DNA from: Candidatus Hebobacterum abditum | GTDB taxonomy: Bacteria; Armatimonadota; Hebobacteria; Hebobacterales; Hebobacteraceae | DNA length: 64,000 nt | Direction: 5' to 3' | Assembly: GCA_029821875.1 (NCBI GenBank) | Contig: JALGXW010000001.1 | Coordinates: 1 to 64,000, forward strand | Shown: piece by piece, positions 48,863 to 55,725 of the stretch | Numbering within the stretch: position 1 is the first letter of the stretch | How the letters are laid out: every line of letters begins with the position of its first letter | Program-made: the position numbers and the translations under genes | Notes under the pieces: model-generated | Databases searched by the model: none | Seen by the model: the letters and a program-made list of their open reading frames with translations, nothing else | What the model was told of the DNA's origin: nothing

Positions 48863-50023
48863 CTAGATGTAGAGAAACTGCCAAGACACTGGAGCCCACT
48901 GCGTTTTGCCTATGCCAGGCAGCGGCAGGCCCTTCCACACGTCTCGGTAGTGGATCTCGATCGATCCGGTCGTGCGCACCACGTCAGAGACAAGGGCCCC
49001 GTAGATGGTCGTGTTGCCGGACGCGGTTGAGGCTGCATCATCTATGAGGCTGTGGGCATAGATCAGGCCGTGGATGGTCGTATTGCCGACCACCTTCACG
49101 GCCTTGGGACTCATCAGGACCAGCGTGTCGTCGTCAGGATTGGTGGCGGTGACGTCGCCGGAGACCGTGATCCTTCCCGTGGCGACGATGACGGCCTGCC
49201 CTGTGTAGCTGCCGGCGATGGTCACGTTGCCCTTCACGTAGATCACGCCCGTGAGATTCTGCATGTTGGCATTGGTGAAGGTCACGTTGCCGTTGTACTT
49301 GGTCGTCGCGATGCTCTCGTAGTAGTCCATGTCGATGACCGGCATGACCAGCGGCGCCACACCCTCGTGGACGTGGGTCGCCGGCACTTCGTCGGGGACC
49401 CAGTTCGTGGTGCCCGTCGTGTAGATCGAGCCGTCGGCGGTCATGGTGAAGTCTGTGCCGTTGAAGGTGATATCACCGTTGGCGTAGATGTCGCCTCCCG
49501 TCCCGGAAGCGTCGGGGTATATGCCGCCGGCCCCGTTCAACTCGAGCGGGCTGTCGCAGAAGATCGCTCCCTCAAACACGCGGCTCGTGTCGCTCTGGTA
49601 GGCCGCAACGACGCGTATTCGTGCCTGGTGGCCGGCCCATGTCGTGGCGTCGGACAGGATGAGGCACGATTCCGAGATCCCGGCGTAGGGAGCCGTCACG
49701 GTGTAGCTTACGGAGCCCTGGGTGAGAGAGAAGGAGTCCGAGTAGGTGCCCGTGGCGATCAGCGTAGCATTGATGTTGTCGTAATCCTCGTAGAGCTTGG
49801 TGATGGCCATGTCGATGCCGGACTCGGCAAGGGCGAAGGCTTCGGCCTGCCGTCGGTCGGTAGAGGCCCAAGAGAGTCCCTGCATGGAACTCTGCACCAG
49901 AGACGTACCCAGGAGCAGGAGTGTTATCAGCGCCGCCATGGCCAGCAAGAACACGCTTCCGCGCCTCGTCGCGAGACGACGGTGGAAGCGTCTGATCGGG
50001 CCAGCATCAATGATTCGCCTCAT
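48863..50023 (-). CDS. PilX-like minor pilin/adhesin with bactofilin-like repeat domain
   Basis: 386 residues. The N-terminus has a basic leader and hydrophobic helix (about 20-42, 'RRGSVFLLAMAALITLLLLG') then 'RQAEAFALAESGIDMAITKLYE', the PilX/GspK-like helix. It lacks a GFTLIE site. The C-terminal half is a repeating beta-helix-like region ('DIYANGDITFNG', 'GVIYVKGNVTIAGSY', 'IVATGRITVSGDVTA', 'TTIHGLIYAHS') similar to domains that follow PilX-type N-termini. Probably a tip-located minor pilin. 15 bp after the pilW-like gene. Confidence 0.75.
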   Translation of the reverse strand: MRRIIDAGPIRRFHRRLATRRGSVFLLAMAALITLLLLGTSLVQSSMQGLSWASTDRRQAEAFALAESGIDMAITKLYEDYDNINATLIATGTYSDSFSLTQGSVSYTVTAPYAGISESCLILSDATTWAGHQARIRVVAAYQSDTSRVFEGAIFCDSPLELNGAGGIYPDASGTGGDIYANGDITFNGTDFTMTADGSIYTTGTTNWVPDEVPATHVHEGVAPLVMPVIDMDYYESIATTKYNGNVTFTNANMQNLTGVIYVKGNVTIAGSYTGQAVIVATGRITVSGDVTATNPDDDTLVLMSPKAVKVVGNTTIHGLIYAHSLIDDAASTASGNTTIYGALVSDVVRTTGSIEIHYRDVWKGLPLPGIGKTQWAPVSWQFLYI

Positions 50024-50038
50024 TCCTGCACCCCCTTC

Positions 50039-50686
50039 TTAGTTGTTGCGCAGGGCGAGTTCTGCGTTCATCGTCTTCGTCGCCGTGCGGCTGCCCCGCT
50101 CTTCCTCCACTGTTACCGTCACTTCGACCGAGCGGAGCCGGTAGATATCGGGCCAGTAGATGAACATGGGTTGTGGGCTTCCGGTTCCGTCGTCTGGATT
50201 GTCCACGATGTTATCCGCTATGACGTCTTGCTTCAGGGCGGCGCCGTCCGAGGCGCGCACGTAGCGGCGCCATATTCTGTCACCGTCGAGGTCGATGTTC
50301 CCGTACTCGTCGCCCCGGTAGTAGATGGCCCAGTCTCCCGCCACCAGATAGGGCTTCCCGTCGGTGTCCGTTGCTATGTGATTGAGATAGACTCCCTCGC
50401 CGCTGTCGTATATCTTCATTGGCAGCCGGATGGCGATACAGACCTCGTCGTAGGGCGAAGTCGCGGGAGTCACGCTCAGGCCCTGCTGGAGGTCGGGCAT
50501 TATGCGCTGTACCGCCCAGTTCGCCTTCTGCTCGGCGTAGGTCTCGGCCGCGCCGGTGTACCAGGTCCGCATGGCAGTCATGTAGATGGCGGTAATGGTC
50601 CCAGCAATGACAGACAGGACCATGATCGCTGCCAGCACCTCGGGCAAGGTGACGCCACATGTGGTCCGGCTGAGTCTTCGCCTCAT
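50039..50686 (-). CDS. PilW-like minor pilin
   Basis: 215 residues. The prepilin-type N-terminus is 'TTCGVTLPEVLAAIMVLSVI' (Gly|Val, Pro at +4, Glu+5), a variant of the usual GFTLIE. The helix continues 'TAMRTWYTGAAETYAEQKANWAVQRIMPDL', as in PilW/GspJ-like proteins. The ATG at 50686 has TTGGAGGCGAGAGG before it and is preferred over 50710. Overlaps or adjoins the pilV-like gene. Confidence 0.8.
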   Translation of the reverse strand: MRRRLSRTTCGVTLPEVLAAIMVLSVIAGTITAIYMTAMRTWYTGAAETYAEQKANWAVQRIMPDLQQGLSVTPATSPYDEVCIAIRLPMKIYDSGEGVYLNHIATDTDGKPYLVAGDWAIYYRGDEYGNIDLDGDRIWRRYVRASDGAALKQDVIADNIVDNPDDGTGSPQPMFIYWPDIYRLRSVEVTVTVEEERGSRTATKTMNAELALRNN

Positions 50687-50706
50687 CCTCTCGCCTCCAA
50701 CTCGAG

Positions 50707-51165
50707 TCATGGACGGTTCGCAATCAGAGTCCGAAAGGCCGTGGTCCCGCCAGTCGGCTTGCCGCCGGTCCAGGTCACGGTGACGGTCAGGTCCTTCAAG
50801 TTGGGATAAGTGCCGGTGCCGGTGTTGTGGAAGGCGATGTCGACCGTTCCCTGCCCGTTGGGAAGCTCAGGAACCGTGAAGCCTATCTGTCCGGTGCCGT
50901 CCTCGTTCTGCTGATTGATGGTGTAGCCCTCGCTCGACTTGAAGATGTCGGGGTCCACAACACAGCCGGAGAACCCGGCGCTTCGCAGACGCTCCATCTG
51001 CTGCTGAACGGCATTGGTGGCTGCGCTCAGGCGCTCGGCCTTGCGGGCCGATACCAAGCCGGCGACGAAGAGGGCGCTGACACAGGTCAAGCCGACGGCC
51101 AGGATGAAGACCACCGCCAGCATCTCGATAAGCGTGAAACCTCTGACTCTGCTTCTCATCGGCAT
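50707..51165 (-). CDS. PilV-like minor pilin
   Basis: 152 residues with the classic 'VRGFTLIEMLAVVFILAVGL' prepilin signal, 'NAVQQQMERLRSAGFSG' (PilV/GspI-like) and a beta-rich C-terminal domain ending 'LKDLTVTVTWTGGKPTGGTT'. Follows pilA across a long hairpin (51190-51239). With the PilW- and PilX-like proteins it would form the pilus initiation/tip complex. Confidence 0.82.
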   Translation of the reverse strand: MPMRSRVRGFTLIEMLAVVFILAVGLTCVSALFVAGLVSARKAERLSAATNAVQQQMERLRSAGFSGCVVDPDIFKSSEGYTINQQNEDGTGQIGFTVPELPNGQGTVDIAFHNTGTGTYPNLKDLTVTVTWTGGKPTGGTTAFRTLIANRP

Positions 51166-51189
51166 CTCGACCCTTCAGTCAAGTTAAGG

Positions 51190-51239
51190 CGGGGATAGCA
51201 GAAGTCGCCTCGATCGTGCGGTTGCTTCTGCTATCCCCG
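51190..51239 (-). terminator. Long hairpin between pilA and the minor-pilin genes
   Basis: Perfect 15-bp arms (51190-51204 and 51225-51239) around 20 nt that can pair further (CGC/GCG). No T-tract. Position directly after the major pilin gene suggests partial termination or 3'-end protection, giving more pilA than minor-pilin mRNA. Confidence 0.55.
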
Positions 51240-51278
51240 GTTCAGGTCAACTGATCGCTGCTGCGATGTGTGCTTTGC

Positions 51279-51722
51279 TTACCAGGTGCTGTAGGCCTCG
51301 CCGTTGATCGCTGTCAAAGTCGAACCGCTCTGGACGTGACCTGTGCTGGCAGTGTAGCTCCAAGTCGTAGCACTGTCGGTGAACGGATCCTTCGGCAGGT
51401 TGTTGTCCGCTGTGCGCAGATACGGGCCCTGCCATCCAGTCACGTCGAGGGCAATGCCCGAGCCGCCGGTCGTGCCGGCAGCAGGCTGTGTCATCAGCTG
51501 CGAAGAGGCGGAAGGATAGTCGCCACAGTCGGCCTCGAACTGCTGGATAGCATTCCGAAGCTGGTGCAGGTCGCCGCGAAGCGCGGCCTCCTTAGCCTTA
51601 CGGCCGGCGCCCAGCAACCGCGGAATCACGATCAACGCCAGAATGGCGATGACCACGATCACGATGAGCATCTCGATCAGGGTGAAACCCTTGCTCTTCC
51701 GGTTAACCATTCGACTCATCAT
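51279..51722 (-). CDS. pilA: Major type IV pilin (PilA-like)
   Basis: 147 residues. A short basic leader ends at Gly before 'FTLIEMLIVIVVIAILALIVIP', followed by the N-terminal alpha1 continuation 'AGRKAKEAALRGDLHQLRNAIQQFEADCGDYP' and a small globular domain ('GWQGPYLRTADNNLPKDPF') resembling GspG-type pilins. Expected to be processed by PilD, which is not in the window. GGGAGG lies ~14 nt before the first ATG and there are several in-frame ATGs (51722, 51719, 51710), so the exact start is uncertain. It has its own structured leader after the sigma-factor terminator. Confidence 0.88.
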   Translation of the reverse strand: MMSRMVNRKSKGFTLIEMLIVIVVIAILALIVIPRLLGAGRKAKEAALRGDLHQLRNAIQQFEADCGDYPSASSQLMTQPAAGTTGGSGIALDVTGWQGPYLRTADNNLPKDPFTDSATTWSYTASTGHVQSGSTLTAINGEAYSTW

Positions 51723-51776
51723 CTCGCTGAGGTACCTCCCTTAGAGGGTGATCTTCTGGAATTCTAGATTCTCCCC

Positions 51777-51825
51777 GGCGGCCTCAGCCGCCAGGCCCGA
51801 CGCGCTCTCGGCTTGTTGCGTCGGG
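51777..51825 (-). promoter_or_regulatory. Two tandem hairpins in the pilA leader
   Basis: GGCGGC/GCCGCC with loop CTCA (51777-51792) and CCCGACGC/GCGTCGGG (51796-51825). They lie 55-103 nt before the pilA start. The known c-di-GMP riboswitch consensus was not recognisable. Could stabilise pilA mRNA or be a regulatory leader. Confidence 0.4.
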
Positions 51826-51875
51826 TCTGAGTTCCGAGGGGGTTATTCCATAGTCACAGGCAGGATTTGAGATGC

Positions 51876-51897
51876 AAAACCCCGCCGCTTGGCGGGG
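51876..51897 (-). terminator. Intrinsic terminator after the sigma-factor gene
   Basis: On the minus strand CCCCGCC-AAGC-GGCGGGG followed by TTTTGC, 40 nt past the stop of the sigma/GGDEF gene. A standard rho-independent terminator that separates the sigma gene from pilA. Confidence 0.8.
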
Positions 51898-51937
51898 CTC
51901 ACGTCGCCCGTTGGCGCCCAGAGGGTGCCACTGATCC

Positions 51938-53275
51938 TCAGCCGACGGCCGGCTGGGGGCGCCCCTTGGTCGGGACAATGCGCTCGGCTCGCACCGAGCA
52001 GTTGCCGCCTTGCTTCTTCGCCTCTGCGAGGGCTTGGTCGGCCGACGAGAAGAGCTCTTCCCTGTTGCGACCATTTGTGGGGAAGACGGAGAAGCCCGCG
52101 CTGACGGTCAACGGGCCCTGATCGCCGGAGAGACGGCTGGCGGCCATTCGGCATATCCGTTCGGTCAGCACGGCCGCTTCCCGGCCCGTGTGAGGGAGAA
52201 GAAGGCCGAACCGCGCGCCGCCCATCCGTGCCACGAGATCGATGCTGCGGCAGTTGGCCCTGAGAAGCCCCGCCAACTCCAGCAACTGCTTCTGGTGGAG
52301 TTCCGCCACGTCGGGCTCGACAACGACCACCGAGAACTGCTGCGGATAGCGGCTTGCCCGCATCACTTCCTGGTCGGCCCGCTCGAGAAGGTAGCCCTCG
52401 GTCGCAACCTTCGTCTCGGGGTCTGAGGGCGCGGGTCGCATCGAGATCGAGTAGGCGCCGACGGGGCCGGGGTGCTCCTCTTCCTCGAGACTGGCTGCGT
52501 ATTCCTGGGCCTCGAAGGCCTTCTTGAGCTTGGCGACGGCCCCCCGCAGAAGATATGAGGCGTAGTTCACCGAGATGCCGAGCTTGCGAGCGATCTCCGT
52601 CTGGTTGAGGTCCAGGTAGTAGAAGTTGTGGACGACCTTGCGCTCGAGGGTCTTGAGCCGCGCCATTGCCTCGCGCAGGAAGATGCGATCCTCGATCGGC
52701 AGATGGGCGGCCTCCGGGTCGTCTGTCCTCAGCTTCTCGGGATCAATGGCCGGACGCTGATCGTCCTCTTCGCCGCGGGCGGCATCGAGAGAGGTGACCT
52801 TGCTGCGCTCGCGCGCCTCGAGCATCCGAGTGACATTCTGGGGAGTCGTCTCGACTCTCTCGGCTATCTCCTCGGGGGAGGGAGGCCGGTTGAGTTCCTG
52901 GGTCAGTGCTTCGCTGGCTTTGGCGATCTTGGTGGTCAGCTCCTGCACCCACGCTGGCTGCTTGATCAGCTTGCCGCGGTCCCTCAGGTAGTGGCGAATC
53001 TGCCCCTCGACCAGGTGGGTGGCGTAGGTGGAGAACTGGACGCCGCGATCGGGATCATAGAGGTCCACGGCGTTGACGAGACCCATCGAGCCTTCCTGGA
53101 TCATATCCTCATGGGACTCGCCGAGGCCGGCGAACTTCCTCGCCGCCGTCTGGACCAGGTAGAGGTGCTTCGCGATCAGCTCGTCACGGAGACCAGCATC
53201 GTGTGTCCGGCGATAGTCGCGGATGAGAGCGTCCACTTCGTCGCGGTCCGGCGCCTTCCTCTTAGCCCTTGCCAT
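51938..53275 (-). CDS. Alternative sigma-70 factor fused to a degenerate GGDEF domain
   Basis: 445 residues in one frame. Residues ~14-110 are sigma region 2 ('EDMIQEGSMGLVNAVDLYD', 'GVQFSTYATHLVEGQIRHYL'), ~112-165 region 3 and ~195-255 region 4 with its HTH ('LNQTEIARKLGISVNYASYL'), closest to the SigB/SigF/FliA-WhiG type (group 3). After a linker (~258-290) comes a GGDEF fold (~292-430): 'LLERADQEVMRASRYPQQFS', 'RSIDLVARMGGARFGLLLP', 'SAGFSVFP', 'SADQALAEAKKQGGN'. The active-site GGDEF is GGARF (352-356), so no cyclase activity is expected. The inhibitory-site RxxD (R343-D346) is intact at the canonical spacing. AAGG precedes the ATG. It lies between pilC and pilA. Inferred role: a c-di-GMP-responsive sigma factor for pilus genes. 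Confidence 0.9.
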   Translation of the reverse strand: MARAKRKAPDRDEVDALIRDYRRTHDAGLRDELIAKHLYLVQTAARKFAGLGESHEDMIQEGSMGLVNAVDLYDPDRGVQFSTYATHLVEGQIRHYLRDRGKLIKQPAWVQELTTKIAKASEALTQELNRPPSPEEIAERVETTPQNVTRMLEARERSKVTSLDAARGEEDDQRPAIDPEKLRTDDPEAAHLPIEDRIFLREAMARLKTLERKVVHNFYYLDLNQTEIARKLGISVNYASYLLRGAVAKLKKAFEAQEYAASLEEEEHPGPVGAYSISMRPAPSDPETKVATEGYLLERADQEVMRASRYPQQFSVVVVEPDVAELHQKQLLELAGLLRANCRSIDLVARMGGARFGLLLPHTGREAAVLTERICRMAASRLSGDQGPLTVSAGFSVFPTNGRNREELFSSADQALAEAKKQGGNCSVRAERIVPTKGRPQPAVG

Positions 53276-53285
53276 GTCGCCTTGG

Positions 53286-53313
53286 GGCCGCGCGGCATTG
53301 CTGCCGCGCGGCC
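53286..53313 (-). promoter_or_regulatory. Stable hairpin just upstream of the sigma-factor ribosome-binding site
   Basis: GGCCGCGCGGC and GCCGCGCGGCC are perfect 11-bp arms with a 6-nt loop, 10 nt before the ATG at 53275 and touching its AAGG. No T-tract. May limit read-through from pilC or affect translation initiation of the sigma factor. Confidence 0.5.
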
Positions 53314-53341
53314 TGTCGCCTCCTCTTGTGCTTACAATCTC

Positions 53342-54553
53342 CTACCCTATCGATCCCACGAGCTCGTAGATGGGCGAGATGACGGACACCGCGATGAACC
53401 CCACGATCAGGCCGAGGCCAACGATCATGATCGGCTCGATCAAGGAGGTGAGGCTCTTGAGCGTGTTGTCCACCTCGTCGTCGTAGAAGTTGGCCACTTT
53501 CACCAGCATCTGATCAAGCCGCCCCGTCTCCTCGCCGATCGCGATCATCTGGGTGACCATCACCGGGAAGATCTTGCTCCCGAACAAGGGCGTGCTGATC
53601 TTCTCGCCTTCCTTGATGGCGTTGCGGGCCCTGGTCACGGTTTCGGAGATGACACGGTTGCCCGCCGTCTCGGACACGATGTCCAGCGCGCGAAGGACTG
53701 GGACGCCACTGGTGATGAGGGTGCCGAACGTCCGGGCGAAGCGCGAGACACCGGTCTTCAGTATTAAGTCCCCGAAGACGGGCACCCGCAGCTTCGCCGC
53801 GTCGATGGCATACTTCCCGCGTTCGGTCCGCGCGAATGCCTTGACGATGATAACTACGCCGACGAGAAGCACGAGTCCTATGTACCAGTAACTCTTCGCG
53901 TAGTCGGAGGAGTTCAGCAATATCTTCGTCGTGAGTGGCAGCTCAAGGCCCATCGTCTCGAAAATGCCTTTGAACTTCGGCAGGACGAAGAACAGAAGGC
54001 CGACGAGCATCAGACATGCGAAGCAGAAGACCACGACTGGGTAGGTCATCGCTGACTTGATCTTGTTTCGCGTCTCCTGCTCCTTCTCGAGGAAGCCCGC
54101 GAGCCGGTCGAGCACCTGGTCGAGGATGCCGCCGGCCTCGGCCGAACGAATCATGTTGACATAGAGAGGCGAGAAGATCCGAGGGTGTTTCTGCAGGGCC
54201 TCCGTGAGGCTCATCCCGCCGGCCACGTCGCGCTTCACTTCCCCGGCGACTTCCTTCATCTTCGGGTTGCGCGCCTGCTTCTGGAGGATGTCCAGACACT
54301 TCACGACGCTCAAGCCAGCGTCGACCATAGTGGCGAACTGCCGGCTGAACACGACCAGGTCGCGGAGCTTCACGCGCTGCATGCTGGCGAACGCGTCCTG
54401 GAAGCTGCTCGTGGTCTTCGCCTGCTTGATGGTCAAGACGTGATAGCTCAGATCGGAGAGCTTGGCCCTCACGAGGTCGAAGCTATCGGCCTCCAGAGTC
54501 CCCGTTACCGTGCGCCCGCTCGGATCCATGGCGCTATATCTATAGGTGGGCAC
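53342..54553 (-). CDS. pilC: Type IV pilus platform protein PilC
   Basis: 403 residues with two T2SSF domains ('FSRQFATMVDAGLSVVKCL', 'RFARTFGTLITSGVPVLRAL') and three transmembrane segments ('VVFCFACLMLVGLLFFVLPKF', a central helix, and 'EPIMIVGLGLIVGFIAVSVI'). Starts 'MPTYRYSAMDPSGRTVTG', typical for PilC. Works with PilB (extension) and PilT (retraction). 68 bp after pilT, 66 bp before the sigma gene. Confidence 0.93.
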   Translation of the reverse strand: MPTYRYSAMDPSGRTVTGTLEADSFDLVRAKLSDLSYHVLTIKQAKTTSSFQDAFASMQRVKLRDLVVFSRQFATMVDAGLSVVKCLDILQKQARNPKMKEVAGEVKRDVAGGMSLTEALQKHPRIFSPLYVNMIRSAEAGGILDQVLDRLAGFLEKEQETRNKIKSAMTYPVVVFCFACLMLVGLLFFVLPKFKGIFETMGLELPLTTKILLNSSDYAKSYWYIGLVLLVGVVIIVKAFARTERGKYAIDAAKLRVPVFGDLILKTGVSRFARTFGTLITSGVPVLRALDIVSETAGNRVISETVTRARNAIKEGEKISTPLFGSKIFPVMVTQMIAIGEETGRLDQMLVKVANFYDDEVDNTLKSLTSLIEPIMIVGLGLIVGFIAVSVISPIYELVGSIG

Positions 54554-54621
54554 GAATATCCCTCCTTCGGCCGCCTCTGGCGGCCGTCGTACACCTCTCT
54601 ATTCCGTGTTTTCGGCTGGCC

Positions 54622-55725
54622 TTACAGAGTTGCCAGCCAACGCCTGTAGTTGTCCGCGTCGATGGAGCGAGCGGCCGCCTCGTTGTCGGCGACCTCTCCC
54701 TGGCGGACGAGCGTGGCCAAGGCCCGGTCCATCGTCTGCATGCCCTCGTCGCCACCGGTCTCGATCATGGAGTATATCTGGTGTGTCTTTCCCTCCCGAA
54801 TGAGATTGCGGATGCCGGCCGTTATCACGAGCACCTCCACTGACGGGACCCGTCCGACGCCGCTGATCTTGGGCAGCAGTTGCTGCGCGATGACGGCCTC
54901 CAGGGTGCCGGCCAGAAGGACCCGGACTTGCTCCTGGTGGTGCGGGGGGAAGACGTCGACTATCCGGTCCACGCTCTGCGGAGCGTTGCGCGTGTGCAGC
55001 GTTCCCAGGACGAGATGACCGGTCTCGGCGATCTTCAGCGCGCTATCGATCGTCTCCAGATCGCGCATCTCGCCGATGAGGACCACATCGGGGTCCTCCC
55101 GGAGCGCAGACCGCAAGGCGGCCGCCCAATCGTAGGTGTCGCTTCCCAGCTCTCGCTGGTTGACCATCGACCGCTGGTGGCGGTGCAAGTACTCGATCGG
55201 GTCCTCGATGGTGATGACATGGCAGTCGCGAGTCTGGTTTATGTGATCGACCACCGCGGCCAGAGTCGTAGACTTGCCGCTTCCCGTGGGGCCGGTCACC
55301 AGGATCAGCCCGCTCGTCCGCCCGGCCAGCTTCCTCACAACCGGCGGCAGCCCGAGCTCATCGAAGGTGGGGATGCGCCGCGGGATGAGCCGAAAGGCCG
55401 CGCCGACCGACCCTCGCTGCATATACACGTTCACGCGGAAGCGCCCAACCTTGGCGATTCCGTGCGAGAAGTCGAGCTCGTGTCTTCGCTCGAACTCCTC
55501 GATCTGATGGTCCGTCAGAATGCTGTAGATCAGACGCTGGCACTCCGGCGGCTCCACCCGGTCGAAGTTCATCGGTCTCAGGTTGCCATCTATTCTCATC
55601 GTGGGAGGGAGGTTGGCCGTCAGGTGCACGTCCGAAGCCTGTCGTTCCGCCGCCATCGCCAGAAGCTCATCGAGAGAGTAGTTCTCGATGCTCGGCTTTC
55701 CCCTTGTGCTAGCCAGTGTAGACAA
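54622..55725 (-). CDS. pilT: Type IV pilus retraction ATPase PilT
   Basis: 367 residues, standard length. Motifs: 'ASDVHLTANLPPTMRIDG', arginine-rich 'RFRVNVYMQRG', Walker A 'GPTGSGKSTTLAAVV' (about residue 145), Asp box 'ITIEDPIEYLH', Walker B 'DVVLIGEMRDLET', His box 'GHLVLGTLHT' and the PilT signature 'AGIRNLIREGKTHQ' near the C-terminus. Drives pilus retraction and twitching. Its start overlaps the pilB stop by 17 bp. Confidence 0.94.
   Translation of the reverse strand: MSTLASTRGKPSIENYSLDELLAMAAERQASDVHLTANLPPTMRIDGNLRPMNFDRVEPPECQRLIYSILTDHQIEEFERRHELDFSHGIAKVGRFRVNVYMQRGSVGAAFRLIPRRIPTFDELGLPPVVRKLAGRTSGLILVTGPTGSGKSTTLAAVVDHINQTRDCHVITIEDPIEYLHRHQRSMVNQRELGSDTYDWAAALRSALREDPDVVLIGEMRDLETIDSALKIAETGHLVLGTLHTRNAPQSVDRIVDVFPPHHQEQVRVLLAGTLEAVIAQQLLPKISGVGRVPSVEVLVITAGIRNLIREGKTHQIYSMIETGGDEGMQTMDRALATLVRQGEVADNEAAARSIDADNYRRWLATL

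Noticed and set aside
49052-50809. A 585-codon open frame on the + strand across the pilin genes
   Set aside because: It runs antisense to three recognisable pilin genes, has no family similarity or ribosome-binding site, and reflects GC-rich codon bias.
51723-51937. c-di-GMP (GEMM) riboswitch upstream of pilA
   Set aside because: The hairpins present do not match the GEMM-I or GEMM-II conserved core as far as can be judged without a covariance search.
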